A DNA stretch of 64,000 nt, taken from the NCBI GenBank assembly GCA_903899945.1, contig CAIULA010000008.1, positions 1 to 64,000 of the forward strand. Direction: 5' to 3'. The DNA is from an uncultured Alphaproteobacteria bacterium. GTDB taxonomy: Bacteria > Pseudomonadota > Alphaproteobacteria > Paracaedibacterales > CAIULA01. Positions 25,627 to 34,430 of this stretch are shown piece by piece (within the stretch, counting starts at the first letter, position 1; every line of letters starts with the position of its first letter). Under the pieces are notes generated by a model, which was not told where the DNA came from, searched no databases, and was given only the letters and a program-made list of their open reading frames with translations. The translations under genes and the position numbers were made by a program.

Positions 25627-26832
25627 ATGATGATTACATTAGCGAACAACCGTCAAGAAATTGATAAAAAAAGTCTTCTTGAGCCTTTACCAGAGGGAAA
25701 CGGTGTGGGAGTCTATCTAAGGTATGAACCTATATATGATCAAATAAGGGATGCTAGAAAAGAAGATGATGATACGTTATCTCAAGGGATTTGGAAAACA
25801 GAAATAAAAAAAGCTGATTGGGCGCTTGTTGAAAGTTTATGCGCAGCAACTCTTCAAAACCAATCAAAAGATATACAAATTTTAGCGTGGCTTTGTGAGT
25901 CATGGATAGTTTTAGATGGAATTCAAGGAGCAATCAACGGATTTGATTTACTTTATGATTTTTCAAATAAGTTTTGGCCTATTATTTATCCTGTACCAGA
26001 TGGAGATGACCTCGAGCACAGGCTTAGAATTTTTGAATGGCTAAGTGAAGCTGTCGCCGACAGAATGATGTTTATTCCATTAACCAACTCTCAATTCGAT
26101 ACAACTCATTTTACTCTTGCTGATTGGGCCGCTGCTATTAATCTTGAGACAATTGTGAAGCGTTCCTCTGAGGGGAAAGCCCTTTTGGCAGAAGCTGAGG
26201 CAAATGGTAAAGTAACTTTGAGTAGGTATCGTAAAAGCTTGAATTTAACAAGTCTTGATTCTTTAAAAACAACGTGCAATCAAGCGGAGATTGCAAGTCA
26301 ATCTCTTGAAAGATTAAGGGGGTTTCTTGAAGATCGTTGTGGATCTCAGGCTCCTAATTTTTTACGGACTCGAAATTGTTTAGAAGATATTTTAAGGATT
26401 TGTAAAGCGTCTCTTGAAAAAAGAGAGACACAAGTTATAGAAGAAGAAAGCAAAATTTCTTTTTCTGGCCAATCGCTTAAGAATGTAGGATCAGACGCCG
26501 CTCTTGATTTTTTGAAAGAAGGAGGAGGAAAAGATGGTGATTCTAGCGTACCCTCTGGTGATGATACGGTTGTCATATCCGAACGTTCGCATGCTTATAA
26601 AGCGTTAAAAGATATCTCAGGATTCTTAAAAGATCTTGACCCTCACAGTCCGACGCCGTATTTGGTAGAGTTGGTGTCCACTTGGGAGGGAAAGACCCTT
26701 ATACAGATTTTAACTGAAATTGAGCAGGGGAAAAATGAAGCGCATCGAATATTAAAACTAATGGCACACATTGCCAATACGGGTGCACACGCTGCACCTG
26801 CTGCTGCACAAAATCCTGTTTCTCAGCAATAA
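25627..26832 (+). CDS. TssA/ImpA-like type VI secretion protein
   Basis: About 400-residue protein with an N-terminal ImpA domain: LLEPLPEGNGVGVYLRYEPI, then YDQIRDARKEDDD, LAWLCESWIVLDGIQGAING and FSNKFWPIIYPVPDGDDLEH. TssA proteins organise sheath assembly at the type VI baseplate or cap. A C-terminal helical region ends SPTPYLVELVSTWEGKTLIQ, as in many TssA proteins. Two adjacent ATGs (25627 and 25630) follow a TTG in frame; none has a strong ribosome-binding site. No other tss gene is in the window, so the rest of the system is elsewhere or lost. Confidence 0.88.
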   Translation: MMITLANNRQEIDKKSLLEPLPEGNGVGVYLRYEPIYDQIRDARKEDDDTLSQGIWKTEIKKADWALVESLCAATLQNQSKDIQILAWLCESWIVLDGIQGAINGFDLLYDFSNKFWPIIYPVPDGDDLEHRLRIFEWLSEAVADRMMFIPLTNSQFDTTHFTLADWAAAINLETIVKRSSEGKALLAEAEANGKVTLSRYRKSLNLTSLDSLKTTCNQAEIASQSLERLRGFLEDRCGSQAPNFLRTRNCLEDILRICKASLEKRETQVIEEESKISFSGQSLKNVGSDAALDFLKEGGGKDGDSSVPSGDDTVVISERSHAYKALKDISGFLKDLDPHSPTPYLVELVSTWEGKTLIQILTEIEQGKNEAHRILKLMAHIANTGAHAAPAAAQNPVSQQ

Positions 26833-26983
26833 AAGGTGAAAATTTTTTTATAATATGCTACAAATAGGGCGGCTGCATACTCAATGAAAATCCTGAGAGC
26901 TGGGTGTATGTAGTAAAAAAAGTTAGGGGGCTATAGGTTTCCAAAATACCCAAAGCTAAGTATAGGGTGTGGAGAGTGTTGAA

Positions 26984-27610
26984 ATGAAAAGAAAAATATC
27001 GATTCTTTTTTCTTTCTTAATAGTGGATCTGTTTTGTAGCAAAGTTTATGCAGATGTTAAAGAAAACACTCAGGATGTTAAATCTATCCAGAAAATTGCA
27101 AAAAATTTGCGTCACAGTCTTGCTGTAACTTGGGCTGAACGCCAAAAAGCAGTTCAAAGGGGCTGCGAAACCCGATTTGATTCAACATTTGGTGAAGCAC
27201 AAACTCTTGTCGATAACCTTTTTGTTGAGATAAACCATTTCCTTGAAACTCAAGGATCATCTCAGGTCTCTGAAGAAAAAAAGAACAACACTAAAACTGT
27301 ATCCTCAGAAAGATTGAACCAAAATGCTCTAAAGATAATTGCTCAGTTTCAAGTGCTTATGGAACATCTTCAGGGTACTCTTCAAGAGGCAAAATCTGTG
27401 TATCCGGAAGAATTATCTCTCTATCCATACCAAGCAAGTAATCGCATCACTGCTGGTCCCTCTAATAAAGGTCGGCGAGTGAGAAAAAGTATTAAATTGA
27501 AACGTTTGCAAGATAAAGATGAAAATCATTCAAGACCTTCTATTCGCTATCAAATTTCTGGAACACAAATTGATATGCCAGGACCCGACGATGAAAGTTT
27601 CATTCACTAG
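26984..27610 (+). CDS. Secreted protein of unknown function
   Basis: 208-residue protein with a signal peptide (KRKISILFSFLIVDLFCSKV, cleavage near VYA). The mature part is helical and basic toward the end (KGRRVRKSIKLKRLQDKDEN), without a known motif. The ATG at 26984 is preferred over an upstream GTG because GGAG lies at suitable distance. It ends 3 nt before the CNNM/CorC-type gene, so the two are likely cotranscribed. Confidence 0.7.
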   Translation: MKRKISILFSFLIVDLFCSKVYADVKENTQDVKSIQKIAKNLRHSLAVTWAERQKAVQRGCETRFDSTFGEAQTLVDNLFVEINHFLETQGSSQVSEEKKNNTKTVSSERLNQNALKIIAQFQVLMEHLQGTLQEAKSVYPEELSLYPYQASNRITAGPSNKGRRVRKSIKLKRLQDKDENHSRPSIRYQISGTQIDMPGPDDESFIH

Positions 27611-27613
27611 ATT

Positions 27614-28891
27614 ATGACTATTATTCTTCTGCTTGTTATTCTCGTTCTTTTATTTATGGGGGCTTTTTTTTCTGCTTGTGAAACAGCTATTACTGTTTCT
27701 TCAAAAGCCAAATTTCATCACCTTGCTAAAGAGGGGGATAAACGTGCTGTTATCATCAAAGATCTTCAGCAAAAGCTAGGTCTTGTTATCAGCGTCCTTT
27801 TGATGTGTAATACGATGATTAATACAGGAGCTGTTTCTCTAGCAACCGCCTTAATGATTAACTTGGTGGGACAAGAGGGTCCTGCTTATGCTTCATTAAT
27901 TATGGGGCCTTTGATTTTGGTCTATGCAGAAGTGATGCCAAAAATGCTTGCTTTATATAACCCAGAACGCCTTCTGCTTTCTTCGGCACACTTTTTAAGT
28001 ATTATGTTTAAGATTTTTCGCCCTTTTAATCAGGTAATCAATGCTTTTGCTAGAAAAACATTAAGTTTGTTTGGTATTAAAGCGGCAGCTCAAGATGCCG
28101 ACCATGCTTCTCTTGATGAACTTAAAGGTGTCATTGATCTTCACAAAGGGCCCGGCCAAGATGTCGCGCATGAAAGAGCGATGTTAAAAAGCATTCTCGA
28201 TTTGGGTTCCGTTCAGGTTGGTGAAATTATGGTTCATCGCAAAAATGTGACCATGCTGAATGCTGACGAACCTTTGAGCATAATCGTTGATCAGGTTTTA
28301 TCGTGCCCTTTCACGCGTCTTCCTTTGTGGAAGGGTGATCCGGATAACATTATTGGAATTATTAATGCCAAGGCATTGCTTCGTGCGGTAAGGTCCCATC
28401 CTGGTGATATTGATGACCTTAATATTAAAAATATTGCGAGTAAGCCATGGTTCGTTCCGGAAAGTACGGACCTTTTGGACCAATTGCAGGCCTTTCGTCA
28501 ACGCCGAGAGCATTTTTCTTTAGTTGTGGATGAGTACGGCGTTTTGATGGGAATTGTGACTTTAGAGGATATCTTAGAAGAGATTGTTGGCGATATCGCC
28601 GATGAACATGATATCACTGTTAGAGGGGTTAGACCGCAAGTAGATGGATCGTATGTTGTCGATGGCAGCGTAACAATTCGTGATCTTAATAGGCAATTTG
28701 ACTGGAATTTGCCGGATGAACCGGCTGCAACGGTTGCCGGGCTTTTGTTATATCAAGTCCGAATGATCCCGCAAGTGGGACAAACCTTTATGTTCTATGG
28801 TTTTCGATTTGAAATTTTAAGAAGACAACGCAATCAGATTACGCTTGTTAAAATTACGCCTTTTTCAGAAGACAAACCTTCCGATTTTTAG
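27614..28891 (+). CDS. CNNM/CorC-family membrane protein (HlyC/TlyC-like)
   Basis: 425-residue member of the CNNM (DUF21) plus CBS-pair plus CorC_HlyC family. The transmembrane CNNM domain covers about 1-170 (LLVILVLLFMGAFFSACETA and AEVMPKMLALYNPERLLL), the CBS pair about 190-330 (VGEIMVHRKNVTML and FSLVVDEYGVLMGIVTLEDI), and the CorC/HlyC domain the rest (GSVTIRDLNRQFDWNLPDEP). Family members are linked to Mg2+/Co2+ export; older annotations call them hemolysins. It is immediately downstream of a secreted protein gene. Confidence 0.93.
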   Translation: MTIILLLVILVLLFMGAFFSACETAITVSSKAKFHHLAKEGDKRAVIIKDLQQKLGLVISVLLMCNTMINTGAVSLATALMINLVGQEGPAYASLIMGPLILVYAEVMPKMLALYNPERLLLSSAHFLSIMFKIFRPFNQVINAFARKTLSLFGIKAAAQDADHASLDELKGVIDLHKGPGQDVAHERAMLKSILDLGSVQVGEIMVHRKNVTMLNADEPLSIIVDQVLSCPFTRLPLWKGDPDNIIGIINAKALLRAVRSHPGDIDDLNIKNIASKPWFVPESTDLLDQLQAFRQRREHFSLVVDEYGVLMGIVTLEDILEEIVGDIADEHDITVRGVRPQVDGSYVVDGSVTIRDLNRQFDWNLPDEPAATVAGLLLYQVRMIPQVGQTFMFYGFRFEILRRQRNQITLVKITPFSEDKPSDF

Positions 28892-28907
28892 AAGCCAACT
28901 CTCTCGA

Positions 28908-28984
28908 TGGCGCACCCGAGAGGATTCGAACCTCTGACCTTTGCCTCCGGAGGGCAACGCTCTATCCAGCTGAGCTACGGGTGC
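28908..28984 (-). tRNA. tRNA-Arg (CCG anticodon)
   Basis: Minus-strand acceptor GCACCCG pairs with CGGGTGC; discriminator G and CCA are encoded. The anticodon arm TTGCC-CTCCGGA-GGCAA gives CCG, reading the CGG codon. The T-arm GAGGTTCGAATCCTC is canonical. Confidence 0.93.
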
Positions 28985-29056
28985 AGGCTGTATGTTCTTT
29001 ATACTTTAGATTAAGGAATCTGCCAAATCGTTTATACAAGACCGAAGGTTTTTTAA

Positions 29057-29368
29057 TTAGATAGTTGCGGAGCGTCCGGGCAAACTTACCATGTGCAAAA
29101 GACGTTCTGTGAGCATATCAATGGTTTCGTAGTTTTTCGTTGCCTCCAAAGCTGTGATATGGAGACGAATGCGTTGGACAACTCCTTCACTCAGTTCTGC
29201 GTGCTGTTTGTCAAACATTTCATGGAGCTGCCAGAAATCAGAGCCCGTGACATTCCAATGAAACCCTTTTGTTTTTAAAGCTAAAAGCACTGTATCACTT
29301 AAAACCTCTTTGATAGCCTCAGCTATTTTTTCAAGGTGATCTTGGCTAATGCCTAAGAAAACAGTCAT
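29057..29368 (-). pseudogene. Decayed Dps-family ferritin gene
   Basis: The first about 60 residues match Dps DNA-protecting ferritins, with the ferroxidase segment LKTKGFHWNVTGSDFWQLHE and MFDKQHAELSE. Then about 40 residues of the fold are missing and the reading continues with VVQRIRLHITALEATKNYET and IDMLTERLL, the last Dps helix. The natural end (HGKFARTLRNYL) is present in the next frame, so the displayed tail MVSLPGRSATI comes from a one-base frameshift. An intact Dps is about 150-160 residues; this frame gives 103. The internal deletion plus frameshift make it a likely pseudogene. Confidence 0.78.
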
Positions 29369-29441
29369 TTTTTGAAACTCAATTGATTCTACTGATTCTC
29401 TAGTGTAATTTTTAAAAGATTAAAAAACGGTCAAAACTTGT

Positions 29442-29753
29442 TTATATATTCCGTTTCAAGAGGCTGTCTCTAAGAAGCAATGTAGGTTCAAGGATTCCTT
29501 GCTTTAATTTCATTTCAGCTTTGACTGTATGTATGAATTTCTTTTTAGCTTCAGCATTTGGAAAAGCGCGTATGTATTGATTGGCCAATACGCGCAGCAA
29601 ATATACACTTTCTACTTTTAATGCTGCTTCATCTAACCCCCCCAAAAGAGTCGTATTAGGGGGATTTTTGTAAGACGTTGTCTTGGGCGTCGCAGCTGTT
29701 GGTTTAACCGCAGAAGTCTTGCTACCAAAAAGGTCGCCTTGTTCAATTTTCAT
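29442..29753 (-). CDS. Small protein of unknown function downstream of ruvC
   Basis: 103-residue protein not assigned to a family. It starts MKIEQGDLFGSKTSA; its ATG overlaps the ruvC stop codon (ATGA), so translation is coupled to ruvC. A Thr/Pro-rich low-complexity part (about 12-40) is followed by a helical basic half containing ESVYLLRVLANQYIRAFPNA and KKKFIHTVKAEMKLKQG. The open frame extends 19 codons upstream inside ruvC, which is rejected because of the coupling. Confidence 0.7.
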   Translation of the reverse strand: MKIEQGDLFGSKTSAVKPTAATPKTTSYKNPPNTTLLGGLDEAALKVESVYLLRVLANQYIRAFPNAEAKKKFIHTVKAEMKLKQGILEPTLLLRDSLLKRNI

Positions 29754-30268
29754 CAGAGTATTGCCTTTAAATGTGTTAATGAATGAATCTTTCGGTGATG
29801 AACATGACATATAGCAACCGCCAGCGCATCAGCGGCATCAGCACGGATGCCTGTGGCTGATAGAGTGGGAAGGAGCATTTTGACCATCATCAAGACTTGA
29901 TCTTTATCGGCATGCCCAACGCCAACGACGGACTTTTTAACCTTGTTCGCTGAGTATTCAAACACACTTAAACCAAGAGCTGCCGGTGCCAACAGCACAA
30001 CACCTCTGGCCATGCCCAGTTTTAGAGTGGAGGTTGGGTTTTTGTTCACAAAGGTTTCTTCAACGGCTGCTTCATCTGGGGAATAGCTTTGAATGATCTT
30101 AGAAAGCTCTTGATACAAATGACTCAGCCTTTGGGCTAATTCAAAGTCTGTTGGGGTATCAATGACTCCACTTGCAACAGGGGTTAGAGAATTGCCGTTT
30201 GTTTCAACAATTCCCCATCCTGTGTGACGTAATCCTGGATCTAAACCAATGATGCGAACCTTCTCCAT
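29753..30268 (-). CDS. Holliday junction endonuclease RuvC
   Basis: RuvC, 171 residues, resolves Holliday junctions by paired nicks together with RuvAB. The active-site acids are in IIGLDPGLRHTGWGI (first Asp), AAVEETFVNKNPTSTLKLG (Glu) and the C-terminal ADAADALAVAICHVHH (paired Asp), with the GVGHADKDQVLMMV segment. It overlaps the next small gene by ATGA. Upstream lies one copy of a dispersed intergenic repeat. ruvA and ruvB are not seen here. Confidence 0.96.
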   Translation of the reverse strand: MEKVRIIGLDPGLRHTGWGIVETNGNSLTPVASGVIDTPTDFELAQRLSHLYQELSKIIQSYSPDEAAVEETFVNKNPTSTLKLGMARGVVLLAPAALGLSVFEYSANKVKKSVVGVGHADKDQVLMMVKMLLPTLSATGIRADAADALAVAICHVHHRKIHSLTHLKAIL

Positions 30269-30271
30269 TTA

Positions 30272-30397
30272 TACCCTTCGTCTTTCAAAATACCTGCGCG
30301 TCGAACTTTGGGAATCTTCAGTACTCATGTATTTCGTATACACTCCGCTCCTCGACCCTCGTTCTTCTACAGGTCTTTTGAAATTCTTTGGGTACAT
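30272..30397. repeat. Dispersed palindromic intergenic repeat, copy A
   Basis: About 125-nt element between aspS and ruvC. Its ends are imperfect inverted repeats (left arm with CTTTCAAAATACCTG, right arm the complement of TTTCAAAAGACCTG). The central 40 nt at 30321-30360 match 33565-33604 with only four differences. No reading frame of interest. See copy B. Confidence 0.75.
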
Positions 30398-32197
30398 TTA
30401 TGACGCTGTAACTTTTGGTGGCAGTTTGATCTGAATATGCAACTCTTTCAAGCGATCTGACGGAACCACTGAAGGAGCCTGCATCAAAAGGTCTTGGGCT
30501 TGTTGATTTAGTGGAAATGCAATGATTTCACGTAAGTTAGGTTCGTCCGCCAATAGCATCACAATTCTGTCAATTCCAGGCGCACACCCGCCGTGAGGTG
30601 GGGCGCCATATTTAAAGGCATTTAATAATCCACCGAAACGTTCTTCAACTTCTTCTTTTGCATAGCCGGCAATTGAAAAGGCTTTGTACATGACTTCTGG
30701 TAAATGGTTACGAATCGCGCCACTAGACAGTTCAATCCCGTTACAAACGATGTCGTATTGATAAGCTTTTATGGTTAAAGGGTCTTGTGTTTCAAGGGCC
30801 TCTAATCCACCTTGTGGCATCGAGAAAGGGTTATGGGAAAAGTCAATTTTCTTAGTTTCTTCGTCCAGTTCAAACATTGGGAAATCAACAACCCAGCAGA
30901 ATCTAAAAGAATTCTGTTCAATTAAATCAAGCTCTTGACCGATTTTTGTGCGGACTTGGCCTGCAAGTTTTGCGGCTTTATCTTCTTTATCGCAAACAAA
31001 GAAAATAGCATCCCCATCCTCAAGGTTAGCTAATTTTTTAAGTCTATCTAAACGATCTTTGTCCAAGAATTTTGCAATCGGACCTTTGGCTCCTTGGTTA
31101 TCAAAAATGACATGGCCAAGGCCTGGCATGTCTTGTTCTTGAGCCCAGCCGTTGAGTTTGTCAAAAAAACTACGAGGTTGAGCTGAGGCTTTGGGAGCTG
31201 GAATAGCTCTTACAACAGAGCCTGCGGCCACAGCCTTTGAAAAAATGCCAAATTCAGAATCTTTAAATACTTCACTAACGTCTGTAATGATCAATGGGTT
31301 GCGTAAATCTGGTTTATCACAGCCGTATTTAAGCATCGCATCATGGTATGTGATGCGGGGATACGGGTAAGGGCTGACAGAACGCCCATTCGCAAATTCG
31401 TTAAAAACACCAGTGATAACGGGTTCAATTGCTGCAAAGACATCATCTTGCGTGACAAAGGACATTTCAAAGTCGAGCTGGTAAAATTCTCCTGGAGATC
31501 TGTCGGCGCGGGCATCTTCATCTCTAAAGCACGGAGCGATTTGGAAATATCGGTCAAATCCTGAAACCATCAACAATTGCTTAAATTGCTGAGGGGCTTG
31601 GGGAAGGGCATAGAATTGCCCGGGATGCATGCGGCTTGGAACCAAAAAGTCACGCGCGCCTTCAGGGGAAGAAGACGTTAAAATCGGCGTTTGAAATTCT
31701 GTAAAATCTTGTTCAATCATACGCCGGCGAATAGAAGCAATAATTTTCGAACGCAAGAGAATGTTGCTGTGCAGTTTTTCTCGGCGAAGATCCAAAAAAC
31801 GATAAGTCAGGCGAGTTTCTTCGGGAAACTCAGTGTTGCTGTTCACTTGTAAGGGCAGAGTTTCCGCAGCCGATTGTACAATAATGTCCGTCGCAACAAC
31901 TTCGATGTCACCTGTTGGCATTTTAGAATTAACAGCTACATCGTCTCTTTTAACGACTTTTCCGCTAAGGGTAATGACAGTTTCATTGCGAAGACCCTCG
32001 GCAATTTTAAAGCAAGCTGAATCTTTATTAATAACGCACTGTGTAAGACCATAGTGATCCCTAAGGTCTATGAACACAAGATTACCATGATCTCGTTTGC
32101 GGTGAACCCAGCCTGAGAGTTTTACAGTTTGGTCAATTTCAGATAAACGGAGCTGACCACAAGTGTGAGTGCGGTATGGAGAAGACGTTAAGGACAT
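30398..32197 (-). CDS. Aspartyl-tRNA synthetase
   Basis: AspS, 599 residues, bacterial type with an N-terminal OB-fold anticodon domain ([20 protein letters not shown]), the class II catalytic core ([40 protein letters not shown]) and motif 3 near the end ([20 protein letters not shown]), plus the bacterial GAD insertion. Since gatA and gatB are also present (62-64 kb), it may be a non-discriminating enzyme that also charges tRNA-Asn for transamidation; this is inference. No asnS was seen in the window. Confidence 0.96.
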   Translation of the reverse strand: MSLTSSPYRTHTCGQLRLSEIDQTVKLSGWVHRKRDHGNLVFIDLRDHYGLTQCVINKDSACFKIAEGLRNETVITLSGKVVKRDDVAVNSKMPTGDIEVVATDIIVQSAAETLPLQVNSNTEFPEETRLTYRFLDLRREKLHSNILLRSKIIASIRRRMIEQDFTEFQTPILTSSSPEGARDFLVPSRMHPGQFYALPQAPQQFKQLLMVSGFDRYFQIAPCFRDEDARADRSPGEFYQLDFEMSFVTQDDVFAAIEPVITGVFNEFANGRSVSPYPYPRITYHDAMLKYGCDKPDLRNPLIITDVSEVFKDSEFGIFSKAVAAGSVVRAIPAPKASAQPRSFFDKLNGWAQEQDMPGLGHVIFDNQGAKGPIAKFLDKDRLDRLKKLANLEDGDAIFFVCDKEDKAAKLAGQVRTKIGQELDLIEQNSFRFCWVVDFPMFELDEETKKIDFSHNPFSMPQGGLEALETQDPLTIKAYQYDIVCNGIELSSGAIRNHLPEVMYKAFSIAGYAKEEVEERFGGLLNAFKYGAPPHGGCAPGIDRIVMLLADEPNLREIIAFPLNQQAQDLLMQAPSVVPSDRLKELHIQIKLPPKVTAS

Positions 32198-32299
32198 TCA
32201 AAAAACTCGTAAAGTTAATAAATTAAAAGAAAAACTATCGTAAAGGAGCCATAAAAGTTGTAATTTTGTCAAGGAAGACTCACAGAAATTTACAAGCGT

Positions 32300-33466
32300 A
32301 TGTTACCAAAAATTATTACGACTCAGCAAGACTTAGAGGAGATTTCTCAGTCTTTTCTTGCTGATTCACCTGAATTTGTCTGCATTGATACTGAATTTGT
32401 TCGCCAGACAACCTATTGGCCGGAACTTGGACTGATTCAAATCGCTTCCTTAAGTGAGGCTGTTGTTATTGATCCTATACCGAATAATCTATCTCTTTCA
32501 CCTTTATTACCAATTCTAAGGCATCATGGGATTGTGAAAGTTTTTCATTCTGGACGCCAAGATATGGAAATTTTTTGGATGAAATTTAAAGAATTACCAT
32601 CCCCTATTTTTGATACGCAAATCGCTGCAACCTTTTTAGGGCTTGGGGCGGGGATGGGCTATGAACGACTCGTAGATAATCTTTTAGGAATTGGCGTGGA
32701 TAAGTCTTCTCAACATACTGATTGGCTAAAACGCCCCTTGTCTAAAGAGCAACTCAAATATGCCTTGAATGACGTTTTGTATATGAGGCAGCTTTATCCT
32801 TTGTTATTGCAGCAGCTAAAAGAAAAAAATCGATTTGAATGGATGCAGGACGAGCTGGATATTTTAACGAAAGAGGAAACTTATTTTATTCAATCAGCGG
32901 ACGTTTGGAAGCGTGTAAAGCATCAATTCCGCGGGTGGAAAGAACTTTCTATTCTAAAAGATTTATGCGCCTGGCGTGAAGAACAAGCTAGAGAGCAAGG
33001 GTTAAATCGCACCGGTTTGATTGAGGATAAAATTATCCTAACTCTTTGCCAGAGTCCTTTGTTACCTAGAAAGGAATGCGAGGATTTATTTAAAAAGGGT
33101 CGCCAATTGATTTTAAAGCGAAATCTTTTTGATGAGTTTTTTGAAGTATATGAAAAGGCATACCATTTGACCCAGGATGAAGGGGAAATAGGACAAGCTC
33201 GGTATCTGGAAATGAAAGCTGCCTTAAAGAAAATATATCCCAAAACACTTCCTGAAAGTATTAGGTCACGCGCCTCTAAGCTTAAAGATATTTTGAATGG
33301 CACGGCAAATGATCTGGGGATTCCCTCACATTTGATTGCGGGACGCACTGATATTGAATCATTTTCAACAAAGCCTCTAAGGTCCCACAAGATCTTGACT
33401 GGTTGGAGGGCGGGAATTTGGAATGGTCAGCTTGAGTCGTTTTTTGATGAGGAGGAAGCTAAGTAA
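32300..33466 (+). CDS. Ribonuclease D
   Basis: RNase D, 388 residues, a 3'-5' exoribonuclease of the DEDD family that trims tRNA and other small RNA 3' ends. Exo motifs: FVCIDTEFVRQTTYWPELGL (Exo I), VFHSGRQDMEIFW (Exo II) and YALNDVLYMRQLYP (Exo III). A C-terminal HRDC region is seen in LCAWREEQAREQGLNRTGLI. It is divergent from aspS (103 nt between starts). The second copy of the palindromic intergenic repeat follows the gene. Confidence 0.95.
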   Translation: MLPKIITTQQDLEEISQSFLADSPEFVCIDTEFVRQTTYWPELGLIQIASLSEAVVIDPIPNNLSLSPLLPILRHHGIVKVFHSGRQDMEIFWMKFKELPSPIFDTQIAATFLGLGAGMGYERLVDNLLGIGVDKSSQHTDWLKRPLSKEQLKYALNDVLYMRQLYPLLLQQLKEKNRFEWMQDELDILTKEETYFIQSADVWKRVKHQFRGWKELSILKDLCAWREEQAREQGLNRTGLIEDKIILTLCQSPLLPRKECEDLFKKGRQLILKRNLFDEFFEVYEKAYHLTQDEGEIGQARYLEMKAALKKIYPKTLPESIRSRASKLKDILNGTANDLGIPSHLIAGRTDIESFSTKPLRSHKILTGWRAGIWNGQLESFFDEEEAK

Positions 33467-33511
33467 TTCAAGCACATAGCTGCCTGTATTATGACGAATA
33501 AAAGAGGTGGC

Positions 33512-33644
33512 TTGTACATCCCTTGTGTTTCAAATTCCGGGTTCGTTGTTTTTCGGGGTCTGCGGTACTCATGCATTTCATATACACTCCGTTCCTTGAC
33601 CCTCAAACGCCTGCCCAGTTTTTTGAAACACCTTGGGTGTATAA
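33512..33644. repeat. Dispersed palindromic intergenic repeat, copy B
   Basis: About 130-nt element between the convergent rnd and argR genes. The terminal arms are inverted repeats (CATCCCTTGTGTTTCAAA and the complement of TTTGAAACACCTTGGGTG). Its core at 33565-33604 equals copy A except at four positions, all transitions. A transcription-terminator-like or REP-like role between convergent genes is possible. Confidence 0.75.
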
Positions 33645-33660
33645 GGTTCTTAAAGCTCTC

Positions 33661-34062
33661 TTAACCAAAACTCTTTTTGATTTTTTCCTTTAACGGTTCA
33701 AGTGACGATGGACCTGTTACAGCCACCATAATCGTGTCGTCGCCTGCAATGGTGCCAGCAATTTCGCTAAAGTCATATTGTTCTAAATTAAAGGCAACGG
33801 CTCCTGCATTTCCTGGTAATGTTTTTATCAATAAAAGATTGGGTGGAGAGTTGATGATGTCAAGAATGGGCGAGGTGCTTGTGGTTTTGAGAGGATTTTT
33901 CTTATAAAAACCATCTACCTTTGTAATCCCAAGACGTTTGAGCTGGCGAGAGAGAGTAGATTGAGTAACGTCGTACCCCTCGAGGCGAATGAGGTCTAAA
34001 AGCTCGGATTGATCTTTTATTTTATTTATTTGTATAAGGTTTAAAAGTAAAGTGCTATCCAT
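33661..34062 (-). CDS. Arginine repressor
   Basis: ArgR, 133 residues. The N-terminal winged helix is LIQINKIKDQSELLDLIRLE, then GYDVTQSTLSRQLKRLGI; the C-terminal arginine-binding and hexamerisation domain contains LLIKTLPGNAGAVAF, IAGTIAGDDTIMVAV. It normally represses arginine biosynthesis or activates catabolism. In this window the only arginine genes are arginase and ornithine aminotransferase, so those are candidate targets. A possible ARG box lies just upstream of its own start. Confidence 0.94.
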   Translation of the reverse strand: MDSTLLLNLIQINKIKDQSELLDLIRLEGYDVTQSTLSRQLKRLGITKVDGFYKKNPLKTTSTSPILDIINSPPNLLLIKTLPGNAGAVAFNLEQYDFSEIAGTIAGDDTIMVAVTGPSSLEPLKEKIKKSFG

Positions 34063-34081
34063 GAAAAGGGTGAGTAAAAGT

Positions 34082-34099
34082 TATTGATTTTAAATCCAT
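34082..34099. promoter_or_regulatory. Candidate ARG box upstream of argR
   Basis: TATTGATTTTAAATCCAT lies about 20 nt upstream of the argR ATG. It matches the ARG-box consensus (TNTGNATWWWWATNCANA) except at two positions and is nearly palindromic. It would suit autoregulation. This was a by-eye match, so the call is tentative. Confidence 0.35.
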
Positions 34100-34181
34100 C
34101 ATACAGATTTTTTAAACGATTGAAATAGGAATTAGAAATCGTTAAAGTTCATAAAAAAAGCTATAGTAAGGATGACCAAAA

Positions 34182-34430
34182 ATGGAACAACAGAATATTG
34201 GCGGTATTTCCGCAGGACAGCTTAAATCTTTTATGGAAAAGATCGAAAATCTTGAACAAGATAAGGCTGAATTATTGGAAACAATTCGTGATGTGTTCGC
34301 TGAGGCGAAGTCAGAAGGATTTGACGTTAAGGTTATGCGCCAACTGCTTAAGATGCGCCGTATGAAAAAAGAAGAATTGGCTGAACAAGAAGAGCTCCTT
34401 GATTTGTACCGTCAAGCTTTGGGAGAGTAG
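34182..34430 (+). CDS. GapR-family nucleoid protein (DUF2312)
   Basis: 82-residue GapR homologue, a small coiled-coil DNA-binding protein of alphaproteobacteria that senses overtwisted DNA ahead of replication and transcription. The sequence GGISAGQLKSFMEKIENLEQ, then IRDVFAEAKSEGFDVKVMRQ and LLKMRRMKKEELAEQEELLD is typical. It is complete and has its own promoter region divergent from argR. Its last 19 nt overlap the 3' end of the convergent acyl-CoA hydrolase gene. Confidence 0.93.
   Translation: MEQQNIGGISAGQLKSFMEKIENLEQDKAELLETIRDVFAEAKSEGFDVKVMRQLLKMRRMKKEELAEQEELLDLYRQALGE

Noticed and set aside
26880-26940. Imperfect inverted repeat CTGCATAC...GTATGTAG between the TssA-like gene and the secreted protein
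   Set aside because: Several mismatches and no T-run; not distinguishable from chance.
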